A DNA stretch of 64,000 bases from Clostridia bacterium (GCA_017937505.1 JAGBDL010000060.1:1-64000); one strand, 5' to 3'; counted from the first letter of the stretch, positions 8,425 through 17,688 are shown. Notes: a model not told the origin generated them from the letters alone. Numbers and translations are program-made.

Positions 8425-9318
8425 TCATTCCTTTACCGAGCCGGCCATGATATCCTTGGCGTAGAAGCGCAGCACCAGCGGATACACCAGCAGGATCGGC
8501 ACAATGGCGATCACGATGGTGGCGCTCTTGAGCGCGTTGTAATCGATCTTGGCGAACTCGTTGTAATTGAGCAGGTTCTGCGCGCCGATGATCGCTGCGG
8601 TGTCGCCGGAGACCACGAACTGACGCAGGATCACCTGCAATGTGGTCTTGGAAGAGGAGGTCAGGTAAATTCCGGGACGGAAGTATTCATTCCAACGCAC
8701 AACGGCATAGAACATGCTCAGCGTGGCCACGCCCGATTTGGCCAGCGGCAGGTAGATCTGCGCGAAGATGCGCGGATGGCCCGCGCCTTCCATGGAGGCC
8801 GCCTCGTACAGCGTGTTCGGGACCGCCTCGAAATAGCGCATGCAGATCACCAGGTAGTACACGTTCACCGCGGAAACCAGAATGACCGACCAATGGTTGT
8901 TCATCAGGCCGAATTTCTGGATCACCAGATACTCGGGCACCAAGCCGGGATCAAACAGCATCATGACGATGAGGAAGCCCATGATGTACTTCTTGAACAT
9001 CAGCCGCGGGCGGGTGAGCACATACGCCGCCGTGGTCGTCAGCAACACATTGATCACCGTGCCCACCACGGTAATGAAGATGGAATTGAACAGGGCGGGC
9101 ACGATCAGGTTGTTGGAAAACACCACCTGGTAGTTCAGCGTGCTGAAGCCCCGGGGAATGATCTCCATGCCGCTCATGCCCAGCGACCGGGAGGGCTCGG
9201 ACAGCGAGCGCGCCAGGATGTTGAGCAGCGGCACGACCATGGTGAGCACAATCAGCACCATCAGCAGGCACAAAAGGACCTGACCAGGGGTAAACCGGCG
9301 CGCGAGTTTCTTTTTCAT
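8425..9318 (-). CDS. CUT1 sugar ABC transporter permease, LplC/MalG type
   Basis: This 297-residue inner-membrane protein has about six hydrophobic segments. It carries the EAA loop that contacts the ATPase (EAASMEGAGHPRIFAQIYLP, about 190-209), and its C-terminus AKDIMAGSVKE is typical of MalG/LplC proteins. It pairs with the permease at 9332-10279. No ATPase is encoded in the operon, so a shared MsmX-like ATPase elsewhere is expected. Confidence 0.9.
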   Translation of the reverse strand: MKKKLARRFTPGQVLLCLLMVLIVLTMVVPLLNILARSLSEPSRSLGMSGMEIIPRGFSTLNYQVVFSNNLIVPALFNSIFITVVGTVINVLLTTTAAYVLTRPRLMFKKYIMGFLIVMMLFDPGLVPEYLVIQKFGLMNNHWSVILVSAVNVYYLVICMRYFEAVPNTLYEAASMEGAGHPRIFAQIYLPLAKSGVATLSMFYAVVRWNEYFRPGIYLTSSSKTTLQVILRQFVVSGDTAAIIGAQNLLNYNEFAKIDYNALKSATIVIAIVPILLVYPLVLRFYAKDIMAGSVKE

Positions 9319-9331
9319 ATGCAGCGCCCCC

Positions 9332-10279
9332 TTACCACACGCCTGTTCCGGTCAGCTTCTTGCTGGTGATATGCGTGAGGAACACCAGGATACAGCCCAC
9401 CACGCCCTTGAACAGGCTCATGGCCGTTGCCAGCGAATACTGGCCGCGCTCCAGGCCGATACGGTAGATGTAGGTATCCAGGATATCGATCACGCTGTTG
9501 ACTGAATCGTTTGTGAAGTTGAACACCTGATCAAAGCCCGCGCTGAGGAAGTAGCCCAGGTTCAGGATAAACATGGTGGTCATGGGCGCCACCAGGGCGG
9601 GAAGCACGATATAGCGGATGATGTCCAGACGGCTCGCGCCGTCAATGGCGGCGGCTTCATAGAGCGAGGCGTCGATAGCCAGGATGGCGGTAAAATAGAT
9701 GATGGAATCCCAGCCCAGGCTGCGCCACATTTCGCTGAAAAACAGCACCCAGCGAATCGTCCCCTTATTGGTCATGAAACGAACGGGGGACACGCCAAAC
9801 CATCCGATGATCTGGTTGACCGCGCCATCCACCGCCAGCATGCTGATCCAGATGCCGGCAATGACGGGCCAGGACAGGAAGTGGGGCAGGTAGCTGATGA
9901 CCTGCACGCCCTTGCGGAAACGCAGGGAGCGGATCTCATTGAGCAGGATGGCAAAAACCACGAAGACGGGAAAGAGCAGCACATATTTCATCAGGCTGAT
10001 GATCAGCGTGTTCCCAAGGATTTTGCCGAACTGCGGACTGGAGAAAATCTGCTTGAAGTACTTTGCGCCGACATATACCCACGGCCCTTTGGCCTTAAAG
10101 GTATAAAAAGCGAGGCGCATATTCAGGATGGGCAGTACCCGGAACAGCACAAAATACAGCAGGGTGGGAAAGAGCATCGCATACAGCACCCAGTCGGCGC
10201 GCAGGCGCTGCCAGGCGCTCTTCCTGCGAGGCTTCATTTGAACGGTCTGGGCTGGACTGCCTGCAGAAGGGCGGGGCAT
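9332..10279 (-). CDS. CUT1 sugar ABC transporter permease, LplB/MalF type
   Basis: This 315-residue polytopic permease has a basic cytoplasmic N-terminus, then WVLYAMLFPTLLYFVLF as first membrane segment. The EAA motif is EAAAIDGASRLDIIRYIVLP. It is the first gene of the importer operon. GGAGG lies 8 bases before ATG 10279, and the operator/promoter at 10370-10417 controls it. The next gene starts 13 bases downstream. Confidence 0.9.
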   Translation of the reverse strand: MPRPSAGSPAQTVQMKPRRKSAWQRLRADWVLYAMLFPTLLYFVLFRVLPILNMRLAFYTFKAKGPWVYVGAKYFKQIFSSPQFGKILGNTLIISLMKYVLLFPVFVVFAILLNEIRSLRFRKGVQVISYLPHFLSWPVIAGIWISMLAVDGAVNQIIGWFGVSPVRFMTNKGTIRWVLFFSEMWRSLGWDSIIYFTAILAIDASLYEAAAIDGASRLDIIRYIVLPALVAPMTTMFILNLGYFLSAGFDQVFNFTNDSVNSVIDILDTYIYRIGLERGQYSLATAMSLFKGVVGCILVFLTHITSKKLTGTGVW

Positions 10280-10369
10280 TGAGAATTCCTCCCATCATAC
10301 GGTATGACAATCGTCTCAAAGTACAACGGTGGAGCCATGATTCCGATTGTTTAGGTCAAACTGTACAGG

Positions 10370-10417
10370 GTAAACGTTTACGTTACCATTATATTCAATC
10401 GGAATACGATTTTTCAA
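10370..10417 (-). promoter_or_regulatory. Importer promoter with LacI-type operator
   Basis: On the minus strand TTGAAA (10412-10417) and a perfect TATAAT (10388-10393) are 18 bases apart. Immediately downstream lies the 12-base palindrome GTAAACGTTTAC (10370-10381), positioned over the transcription start. Related sites at 11600 and 11707 point to the adjacent LacI protein, although this motif also resembles a CcpA cre site. Confidence 0.8.
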
Positions 10418-10476
10418 CCCCATTCTTGCCCAATATTGATGTTCATTTTTTGTGCATTTTGTGCATTTTCTATAAT

Positions 10477-11481
10477 TTATCGCTGAAAACGTGTGCTCTG
10501 GCGAAGAACCAGCTCCGGATCGAACACGATGCGGCGGTTGCCGGAGATCTTTCCCGTCACCATACCCACCAGCATTTTTACGGCCTCCTCCGCCATTTCC
10601 GTGACGGGCTGGCGCATGGTGGAAATGCCGGGATCGATCACCTCGGCCATTTCGATGCCGTCAAAGCCGATGACCTCGCAGTCCTCCGGCACGCGGAGTC
10701 CCATCTCCCTCAAGGCCTTCACGGCGCCGATGGCAATCAGGTCGTTCCCGGCGACAATGGCTGTGGGCCGATAGCCGGAAGCGGCCAGGGAGCGGGTCAT
10801 GGAAATCCCGGAGGAAATGCTGAATTCCCCGTACAGGACAGCCGCTTTATGGATTTTGATCCCGGCCTCGTCCATGGCCTCCCGGTATCCTTCATAACGC
10901 TGCGTGGTGGGCGAAACGCCCTGGGGTCCGCCCAGGAAGGCAATCTTTTTGTTCTCATGGGCAATCAGCAGGCGCGTCGCCTCGCACATGCCCTTGCGGT
11001 TATCCACGGTCACGCAGGCGCCGTCCGTCGCGGCCACGCGGTCGATCTGCACAAGGGGCACGTTGTTCTGCGCGCAGAGCAGCGGCACCCGGTTTTCCTG
11101 ACCGTTCGGGGCAAAAATCAACCCATCCACCCGTTTTTCCAGCATCATGCGCACACAGTTCTCCTCATTCTGGGGATCGTTTCCCGTATCCGCCAGGAAA
11201 ACGGTGTATCCTTCCAGCGCGGCATGCTGCACAATGGATCGCACGATCTGCGGGAAAAAAGGATTCGTGATGTCAGGCACGATCAGGCCCAGGGTCTTGG
11301 TCTCGCTCATCACGATGCTGCGGGCCTGGAGGTTGGGAACATAGCCCAGTTCCTCAATCACCTTCAGGATGCGCTCCCGCGTTTCAGCGCCGACTCCGCG
11401 ATCCTTGTTATTGATGACGCGGGATACCGAAGCGGTGGATACATTGGCGATGCGGGCGATATCGGAAATGGTGTACTTCAT
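10477..11481 (-). CDS. LacI-family transcriptional repressor of the riboside-type regulon
   Basis: The product is a 334-residue LacI/GalR regulator. The N-terminal helix-turn-helix and hinge read MKYTISDIARIANVSTASVS, and the periplasmic-binding-protein-like effector domain starts at TLGLIVPDITNPFFPQIV. ATG at 11481 is chosen because the DNA-binding domain begins there. It is upstream of and codirectional with the importer, and divergent from the ribokinase operon. Operators GTAAACGTTTAC, CAAACGTTTAC and GTAAGCGTTTAC flank it at all three promoters, so it probably represses importer, itself and catabolic operon together. The effector is unknown; ribose or a riboside is likely. Confidence 0.9.
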   Translation of the reverse strand: MKYTISDIARIANVSTASVSRVINNKDRGVGAETRERILKVIEELGYVPNLQARSIVMSETKTLGLIVPDITNPFFPQIVRSIVQHAALEGYTVFLADTGNDPQNEENCVRMMLEKRVDGLIFAPNGQENRVPLLCAQNNVPLVQIDRVAATDGACVTVDNRKGMCEATRLLIAHENKKIAFLGGPQGVSPTTQRYEGYREAMDEAGIKIHKAAVLYGEFSISSGISMTRSLAASGYRPTAIVAGNDLIAIGAVKALREMGLRVPEDCEVIGFDGIEMAEVIDPGISTMRQPVTEMAEEAVKMLVGMVTGKISGNRRIVFDPELVLRQSTRFQR

Positions 11482-11526
11482 GGCAGTCCTGTCCGTTTCT
11501 TTCAAATAATGATGTTTTCTCAAATC

Positions 11527-11555
11527 ATCATATCTCAAAAGCAAGAACATTTCAA
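11527..11555 (-). promoter_or_regulatory. Promoter of the LacI-family regulator
   Basis: On the minus strand TTGAAA (11550-11555) and TATGAT (11527-11532) are spaced by 17 bases, about 45 bases before the regulator start. Confidence 0.7.
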
Positions 11556-11597
11556 GTGTTTTCTTCCCTTTCCGCAGTCAGAGAGGCGGAATTGACA

Positions 11598-11610
11598 GCA
11601 AACGTTTACA
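11598..11610. promoter_or_regulatory. LacI-type operator, middle site
   Basis: GCAAACGTTTACA carries the perfect core AAACGTTT (11600-11607). It lies about 45 bases upstream of the regulator's -35 box and 60 bases upstream of the ribokinase promoter, a position suited to looping or autoregulation. Confidence 0.65.
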
Positions 11611-11667
11611 AAGAACAGGGAATTCATGTCAAAAAGTCCAAATAATCTACGCTGAACCATTTTATAC

Positions 11668-11718
11668 TTGACAAAAAACAGCTGATTCTATATAATGTCC
11701 CCAAGAGTAAGCGTTTAC
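11668..11718 (+). promoter_or_regulatory. Consensus promoter plus operator of the ribokinase operon
   Basis: TTGACA (11668-11673) and TATAAT (11691-11696) are a perfect consensus pair with a 17-base spacer. The operator GTAAGCGTTTAC (11707-11718) sits just downstream of the expected start point. Repression by a LacI-family protein here would block a very strong promoter. Confidence 0.85.
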
Positions 11719-11772
11719 GTCATTTCTTTCCCTGCCCCATTCTTCGCATCATAGAAAAAGAGGCGAATCAGT

Positions 11773-12690
11773 ATGAGAGATATCCTGGTCATCGGAAGCC
11801 TGAATATGGACATGGTGATCAAGACGCCGCACATCCCGGCGCCGGGCGAAACCATTACCGGTACATTCAGCGCCTATCTGCCCGGCGGAAAGGGCGCGAA
11901 TCAGGCCTGCGCAGCCGGCAAGCTGGGCGGTTCCGCCGCCATGCTGGGCATGGTCGGCAGAGATGCCTTCGGCGAGTCGCTGCTGAACAGCCTGCGCACG
12001 GCGGGTGTGGATACGTCGCTGATCGGACGCTGCGATGAGCATACCGGCCAGGCCATCATCTACGTCGGCAGCACGGGCAACAACAGCATCGTGGTGCTGC
12101 CGGGAGCCAATCAGGCCTGCGACGCGGCCTTCGTTGCCGCGTACGAGGAGGAAATCGCGGCAAGCCGGTGTGTGATGCTCCAGATGGAAATCCCCTTTGA
12201 GGCGGTCTGCACCGCGCTGGAGCTGGCCGCAAAGCACGGCTGCAAAGTGGTGCTCAATCCGGCGCCTGCCGTCGGCCCGCTGCCCGCGTCGATCCTCAAG
12301 ACCGTGGATTTCCTGACGCCCAATGAAACCGAGCTTTCCCTGCTCACCGGACTGCCGGTGGAAAACGACGAGCAGGCCGTATCTGCCGCCCGCAGCCTGA
12401 TTGCGGAGGGCGTGCGCTGTGTGCTGGCCACCCTGGGAAGCAAAGGCGCACTGCTTGTGACGGCTCAGGAAAGCCGCCTGTTCCCCGCCTGCCGCGTGCA
12501 GCCGGTGGACACCACCGCGGCGGGCGATACCTTCAACGCCGCATTCGCTGTGCGCATGGCGGAAGGCGCGTCCATGGAGGAGGCGATCACCTTTGCCAAC
12601 GCCGCCGCCGCCATTTCGGTCACCCGGCCCGGCGCGCAGCCATCCATCCCCAGCCGGGCAGAAACAGACGCAATGCTGCAAGGAGAATAA
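11773..12690 (+). CDS. rbsK: Ribokinase
   Basis: This 305-residue cytoplasmic PfkB kinase phosphorylates ribose to ribose-5-phosphate. Ribokinase marks are GSLNMDMV at the N-terminus, the sugar-binding PGGKGANQA segment, FLTPNETELSLLTG, and VDTTAAGDTFNAAF with catalytic Asp252. It opens the operon with three ADP-ribosylglycohydrolase-family genes, so its substrate is plausibly the ribose those enzymes release. The upstream AGAGG is a weak ribosome binding site. Confidence 0.92.
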   Translation: MRDILVIGSLNMDMVIKTPHIPAPGETITGTFSAYLPGGKGANQACAAGKLGGSAAMLGMVGRDAFGESLLNSLRTAGVDTSLIGRCDEHTGQAIIYVGSTGNNSIVVLPGANQACDAAFVAAYEEEIAASRCVMLQMEIPFEAVCTALELAAKHGCKVVLNPAPAVGPLPASILKTVDFLTPNETELSLLTGLPVENDEQAVSAARSLIAEGVRCVLATLGSKGALLVTAQESRLFPACRVQPVDTTAAGDTFNAAFAVRMAEGASMEEAITFANAAAAISVTRPGAQPSIPSRAETDAMLQGE

Positions 12691-12694
12691 CGCC

Positions 12695-14794
12695 ATGATC
12701 CCAACCGATTATCTGGAGAGAGTTTACGCGGGCTTCCTGGGCATGAACATCGGCATCCGCCTGGGCGCGCCGGTGGAGGCCACGATCTGGTCGTATGACC
12801 GCATCCGCAATACCTACGGCGATATCCACGCGTATGTCAAGGATTATATCCATTTTGCGGCGGATGACGACGCCAACGGCCCCTATTACTTCCTCCGCGC
12901 GCTCAAGGACGACGCGGTGGACCGCGAGCCCTGTCCCCAGGACGTGGGCCGCGCGTGGCTCAATTACGCCCGGGAGGGCGTGGGCATGTTCTGGTGGGGC
13001 GGCTACGGACGCAGCACCGAGCATACCGCCTATCTGAACCTCAAGGCCGGGGTGCCTGCGCCGCAGTCCGGCTCCATCGCGCAAAACGGAAAGACCATCG
13101 CCGAGCAGATCGGCGGACAAATCTTCATTGACACCTGGGGCCTGATCTCTCCCTGCGACCCCGCTGCCGCCGCCCGGCGTGCCGCCGTGAGCGCCAGCGT
13201 TTCCCACGACGGGGAAGGACTGGAAGGCGCGCGGTTCATCGCCGCCTGCATCGCCCTGGCATTCAGCATGCAGGATATTGGCCGGATCGTGGAGGAAGCT
13301 CTGAAGCAGGTCGGGCCGGAATCGACCTACCGCCGGGTGGCTGAAGCGGTCATCGCCTTCCACCGGGCGCATCCGGAGGATTTCCGCGCCTGCCGGCAGA
13401 TGCTGGAGGAGGATTTCGGCTACGACAAATATCCGGGCGTCTGCCATATCATCCCCAACGCGGGCGTATGTGTGTTGTCCATGCTCTACGGAGAGGGCGA
13501 CTTCGCCCGCACGGTGGAAATCGCCACCATGTGCGGCTGGGATACCGACTGCAACGCGGGCAATGTCGGCACTGTGCTGGGCGTGATGTGCGGCATTGAC
13601 AGCATTCCCGACCGCTATCGGAAGCCCATCAACGACCTCCTGGTGCTGTCCGGCATCGCCGGCAGCCTGAATATCCTGGATATCCCCAGCTATGCCAAGG
13701 AGCTGGCGCTGCTGGGCTATCGCATGAGCGGCGAGGAAGCGCCCGCCGCCCTGCGGGACAGCTTCCATGAAGAGGAAACCTTCTTTGATTTTGAGCTGCC
13801 CGGCTCCACCCACGGCTTCCATGTGTCCGATCCTTTCACCACCGCCCTTCGGCACACCGACGAGCTGGCTTTCCGGGGCCATGGCGCATTGAGCATCCTG
13901 GTCGACCGTGTAGGCCGATTCGAGGGAGGCCGCGTCTACTACAAGCCTTTCTTCCGCCGCGCGGATTTCAGCGACGAACGCTACAGCCCGGTATTCTCGC
14001 CCAGGGCATACGCCGGTCAGCAGGTTTCCTTCCAGCTCTATCTCGACCAGTGGGAAGGCAGCCAGCCTGTTCTGGTCGCGCCTTATGTGCGCCTGTCCAT
14101 GAGCGGGAAGATCCTGGACCTGGGCTATCGTCCGCTGTGCCGCGGCCAGTGGCAGGAGATTTCCTTTACCATTCCCGATACCGAGGGCGAGCCTGTGGAT
14201 GAGGTGGGCTTCCTGTACGAGGGCAACTGCAAGGACAGAACCCTGGGCCGCATCCTGCTGGACGAGTTCCGCATCTACGGCAAGGCCGATTACCGGATCG
14301 AGCTGGCCAGGCAGAAGACGGAGTTCGGCTGCCTGACGCCCTTCTCCCAGAACCATGGCGCATGGACGATGGAGAGCGGACGCCTGCACGCCATGTCCTG
14401 CGATACTGCCCAGTGCTTCACCGGCCAATACTTCACCCGGGACGTCAAATTGACCGTGCCGGTGCAGCCGGAGCATGGCGAAGGCCATACGCTCGCCGTA
14501 CGCGCTCAGGGCGCGATGCGCGGATACTACGCGGGCTTCGGAAAGCCCGGCAAGGCGGTGATCTTCAAGCAGGACTTTGGCCTGAGCGTGCTGGCGGAAT
14601 GCGATTTTGACTGGCACTGCGGCCGGAATTATCAGCTGACGGTCACAGCCCAGGGCAATTGCATCACGCTGTTTGCAGATGGCAAAGCGCTGCTTTCCGC
14701 CCAGGACGAGGCGTTTGCCTACGGCATGGTGGGTCTGGTGCGCGTCGGCATGGGGCGCACGCTGTACGGCGATCTGCAGGTCAAGGCGCTTTGA
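12695..14794 (+). CDS. ADP-ribosylglycohydrolase-family protein with C-terminal beta-sandwich extension
   Basis: This 699-residue protein has no signal peptide. Residues about 5-370 form an ADP-ribosylglycohydrolase (DraG) domain: the first metal motif is AADDDA (55-60), a middle SVSHDGEG follows (168-174), and the second metal motif is GWDTDCNAG (281-289). Residues about 375-699 are an extension absent from ordinary family members; its alternating polar/aromatic strands suggest one or two jelly-roll or laminin-G-like modules, the last ending in FADGKALLSAQDEAFAYGMV. AGGAG overlaps the ribokinase stop codon, so the two are translationally coupled. The family hydrolyses N- or O-ribosyl bonds; the natural substrate here is unknown. 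Confidence 0.88.
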   Translation: MIPTDYLERVYAGFLGMNIGIRLGAPVEATIWSYDRIRNTYGDIHAYVKDYIHFAADDDANGPYYFLRALKDDAVDREPCPQDVGRAWLNYAREGVGMFWWGGYGRSTEHTAYLNLKAGVPAPQSGSIAQNGKTIAEQIGGQIFIDTWGLISPCDPAAAARRAAVSASVSHDGEGLEGARFIAACIALAFSMQDIGRIVEEALKQVGPESTYRRVAEAVIAFHRAHPEDFRACRQMLEEDFGYDKYPGVCHIIPNAGVCVLSMLYGEGDFARTVEIATMCGWDTDCNAGNVGTVLGVMCGIDSIPDRYRKPINDLLVLSGIAGSLNILDIPSYAKELALLGYRMSGEEAPAALRDSFHEEETFFDFELPGSTHGFHVSDPFTTALRHTDELAFRGHGALSILVDRVGRFEGGRVYYKPFFRRADFSDERYSPVFSPRAYAGQQVSFQLYLDQWEGSQPVLVAPYVRLSMSGKILDLGYRPLCRGQWQEISFTIPDTEGEPVDEVGFLYEGNCKDRTLGRILLDEFRIYGKADYRIELARQKTEFGCLTPFSQNHGAWTMESGRLHAMSCDTAQCFTGQYFTRDVKLTVPVQPEHGEGHTLAVRAQGAMRGYYAGFGKPGKAVIFKQDFGLSVLAECDFDWHCGRNYQLTVTAQGNCITLFADGKALLSAQDEAFAYGMVGLVRVGMGRTLYGDLQVKAL

Positions 14795-14808
14795 GAGGAG
14801 GTTTCATC

Positions 14809-15975
14809 ATGAACAGAGAGCGTTTTCTGGATAAGCTTCGCGGCGTCGTGTATGGCACGGCCTTCGGCGATGCGCTGGGCGCGCCGGTGGAACGCATGAC
14901 CCATGAGGGAATTCTGGATTTTTACGGCGGGCCGGTCACCACGGTTCAGGTCAAGTGGTTCAAGGCCGATCTGCCCGCCGTCGACCGGCTCAACCGCATG
15001 CGCGGTTACGGCATCGTGACGGACGATACCCTGATGACCCTTTCCCTGATGAATGTCTACTGCGCCGTCCGGCGCCATATTGACGCCTTCGACATGGCCA
15101 CCGAGTTTGTCAAGGAGATCGGTTATCGGCCCCGCTACGTGCCGGAGTTTGATCGCCAGGCACTGATTCTGGAGAGGCTGTTTTATCCCGAAAAGCATAT
15201 TTTCAACCGTCACGCCCTGGCCAACTGCGATCCCCGCGAGGGCGGCATGGGCAACATGGTCAACTGCGGCGCCGCCATGTATATTGCGCCGGTGGGCGTG
15301 GTGAATCCCGGCCGGCCGCGGGCTGCCTACAATGAAGCCATTGATTTTGCCGCAGGCCATCAGCTCAGCTACGGCCTGGAGGCGGCCGGCGTGCTGGCGG
15401 CCGCTGTGGCTGCCGCCTTCACCAACGGCGCCACCCTGGACACCGTGCTGGACGCCGCGCTGTCAGTGGCAAAGGACGGCACCAGGAATGCCATTGCCGC
15501 CCTGCTGGAGACGGCGGAGAATCTGCGCCAGCAGCGCGAGGAAAAGGCCCTGGTGGTGCACCGGCTGCATGAAGCGCTGCTGCCCTATTCCCCGGTGGGT
15601 GAAAACTTCAATCGCTGCGAGCAGCGGGCCGGCTTGCCCACGGCCAATTACACCCCCAGCCGCCTCTTCGCCATCGAGGAACTGCCCATCGCGCTGGCGT
15701 ATCTGTCGCTGTGGCGCGACGATCCTCTCCAGGCCATTGTGGACGGTGTGAACTCCGGGCGCGACGCCGACTCCATCGGCGTGATGGCGGGCGTCATCGC
15801 CGGAGCGCTGCACGGCAGCGGCATCTTTGCGCCCTCGGAGATCAGCGCCATCGATCAGAAGAGCCGGCTTTCGCTTGATGCGTGCTGCGATCGGTTCGGC
15901 GAGGCAGCGCTGGAAATCATCGCCAACGACAGACGCGAGGCCGCGGCTTTCGCAGCGGCGGTTCAGGATCTGTAA
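14809..15975 (+). CDS. ADP-ribosylglycohydrolase-family protein, second paralogue
   Basis: The product is a 388-residue DraG-fold hydrolase. GVVYGTAFGDALGAPVE starts the domain, TDDTLMTL (71-78) gives the first metal cluster and RDADSIGVMAG (about 317-327) the second, so the dinuclear Mg site looks intact. GAGAGGAGG lies directly upstream of ATG 14809. It is only distantly like its neighbours, so the three paralogues are probably not redundant. It most likely cleaves a ribosidic bond in an imported compound or intermediate. Confidence 0.9.
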   Translation: MNRERFLDKLRGVVYGTAFGDALGAPVERMTHEGILDFYGGPVTTVQVKWFKADLPAVDRLNRMRGYGIVTDDTLMTLSLMNVYCAVRRHIDAFDMATEFVKEIGYRPRYVPEFDRQALILERLFYPEKHIFNRHALANCDPREGGMGNMVNCGAAMYIAPVGVVNPGRPRAAYNEAIDFAAGHQLSYGLEAAGVLAAAVAAAFTNGATLDTVLDAALSVAKDGTRNAIAALLETAENLRQQREEKALVVHRLHEALLPYSPVGENFNRCEQRAGLPTANYTPSRLFAIEELPIALAYLSLWRDDPLQAIVDGVNSGRDADSIGVMAGVIAGALHGSGIFAPSEISAIDQKSRLSLDACCDRFGEAALEIIANDRREAAAFAAAVQDL

Positions 15976-15992
15976 CAGAAAAGGAGGCCTGC

Positions 15993-17366
15993 ATGAAACC
16001 ATTTAAAATCCTTTCTCCGTGCGGCATGCTGGGCTACGGCTTCCCGGAGGAATCCTTCCGCCGGGGCATGGAGATGCACCCGGACGCCATCGTGGTGGAC
16101 GCGGGTTCCACCGATGCCGGGCCGCACAAGCTGGGCCTGGGCACAGCCATCGTCAGCCCCCAGGCCTGCAAAAAGGACCTCACGCTCATGATCACCGCCG
16201 GCGCGGAGGCCGGCATCCCGGTCATCATCGGCTCCGCAGGCGGCAGCGGCGCACGCAAGCATGTGCTGTGGACGCGCCGGATCATTGACGAAATCCTGGA
16301 AGAGCATCATCTGAAGGACAGGAAGATCGCCACCATCTGGGCCGATATCCCCAAGGACAGGATCCTCGCGTCCATGGAAGCGGGCAAGGTACAGCCCCTG
16401 GGGCTTGCCGTCAAGCCGCTTACGCCCGAACGGCTGGAAAAAACCACCGGCGTCGTGGCGCAGATGGGCCATGAGCCCTTTATGGAAGCGCTGGAAAACG
16501 GCGCAGACATCATCATCGGCGGCCGCGCCTACGATCCCTCCCCCTTCGCGGCGCCCGCCATCCTGCACGGCTGCGATCCGGCCTACGCCTATCACCTGGG
16601 CAAGGTGCTGGAGTGCGCCGCGCTGTGCGCCATGCCCGGCACCACCAAGGACTGTATGCTGGGCACGATCGAGGAGGACGGCTTCATCGTGACGCCGCTG
16701 TCTCCCGACCGCGTGTGCACCCCGCTGAGCGTGGCGGCCCATACCTTCTACGAAAAAGATCATCCCTACATTCTACACGGCCCGGGCTTCACCATGGACT
16801 TGTCCGGCTGCACCTTTACAGAATGCGGAAACGGCGCTGTGCGGGTAACGGGCAGCAGGCTTTCCTGGGACGCGGAATACCGCATCAAGCTGGAAGGCGC
16901 GCTGCAGGTGGCCTACCGGACCTTTGTGCTGGCCGGCATCCGGGATGAGCTGCTGCTCTCCCGTCTGCGGGAGGTGGAAGACCTGGTCGTGCGCCAGGTA
17001 CAGCGCTATTACCGGGAAATCGACCCTGATACCTATACGATTCACTTCATGAATTACGGCATCGACGCCGTGCTGGGAGAAACAGAGCCGAATCCGACGC
17101 CGGGTCACGAGGCAGGCGTCATGTTTGAAGTGCTGGCGCCCACCCAGGAGATGGCCAACATGATCTGCGCCACCACGCGTTCCACCTTCCTGCATTACGG
17201 CTACGAGGGCCGCAAATCCACCGCCGGCAACCTGGCCTTCCCCTTCGCCCCCAGCGACATCCCCTTCGGGCCGGTTTTTGAGTTTTCGGTCTATCATCTG
17301 ATGCAGGTGCCGGACGGCAAGTGCATGTTCCCCATCGAATACGATACGGCGGGAGGCGAGCGATAA
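15993..17366 (+). CDS. AtuA/DUF1446-family protein
   Basis: This 457-residue cytoplasmic protein resembles the AtuA N-terminal family (DUF1446), named from acyclic terpene utilisation, whose chemistry remains poorly defined. Visible features are the early DAIVVDAGSTDAGPHKLGLG segment, IGSAGGSGARKHV, DIIIGGRAYDPSPFAAPA, and a C-terminal half with YGIDAVLGETEP. AAGGAGG at 15981-15987 serves ATG 15993. It is followed after one base by a DUF4387 gene, the usual partner of this family. In this operon it may process the aglycone after removal of ribose; that role is inference. Confidence 0.85.
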   Translation: MKPFKILSPCGMLGYGFPEESFRRGMEMHPDAIVVDAGSTDAGPHKLGLGTAIVSPQACKKDLTLMITAGAEAGIPVIIGSAGGSGARKHVLWTRRIIDEILEEHHLKDRKIATIWADIPKDRILASMEAGKVQPLGLAVKPLTPERLEKTTGVVAQMGHEPFMEALENGADIIIGGRAYDPSPFAAPAILHGCDPAYAYHLGKVLECAALCAMPGTTKDCMLGTIEEDGFIVTPLSPDRVCTPLSVAAHTFYEKDHPYILHGPGFTMDLSGCTFTECGNGAVRVTGSRLSWDAEYRIKLEGALQVAYRTFVLAGIRDELLLSRLREVEDLVVRQVQRYYREIDPDTYTIHFMNYGIDAVLGETEPNPTPGHEAGVMFEVLAPTQEMANMICATTRSTFLHYGYEGRKSTAGNLAFPFAPSDIPFGPVFEFSVYHLMQVPDGKCMFPIEYDTAGGER

Positions 17367-17367
17367 C

Positions 17368-17688
17368 ATGGCGAGGCTTTATGATTTGGCCAAGGTGGTG
17401 CGCAGCAAAAACAGCGGCCCATTTGAGATCACGCTGGACGCACTGTTTGACGATCCCGCCGTGTATGAGCGCGTCAAGCGCTCGGGCGTCATCACCAAAG
17501 AACTGATCGCCCGGCTGTATCACGTGCCGGAAGAGCATGTCACCACGTTGGTTTTCTTTGATCCCGCCTGCGGCTTCAAGGCAACGTTCGCCCGCCGCGT
17601 TTCTTCCGGCACCTGCCTGGACAGCGACGTATACGGCGCGCAGCAGCACGTCCCCCTGGCTCAGGTGGAAATACCCGACGAAATCTAA
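17368..17688 (+). CDS. DUF4387 protein, small partner of the AtuA-like protein
   Basis: This 106-residue protein matches what I know of DUF4387: an N-terminal LAKVVRSKNSGPFEITLD segment, which is highly typical, and a C-terminal DVYGAQQHVPLAQVEIPDEI. Its gene starts one base after the preceding stop codon, consistent with a two-subunit complex with the DUF1446 protein. The biochemical function is not established to my knowledge. Confidence 0.85.
   Translation: MARLYDLAKVVRSKNSGPFEITLDALFDDPAVYERVKRSGVITKELIARLYHVPEEHVTTLVFFDPACGFKATFARRVSSGTCLDSDVYGAQQHVPLAQVEIPDEI

Noticed and set aside
6877-9369. A rightward open frame of about 830 codons
   Set aside because: It is antisense to the binding-protein and permease genes, has a His/Gln/Val-rich composition and no family resemblance.
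12620-14617. A leftward 665-codon frame
   Set aside because: It is the mirror of the ADP-ribosylglycohydrolase gene, which has clear motifs, coupling and ribosome binding site.
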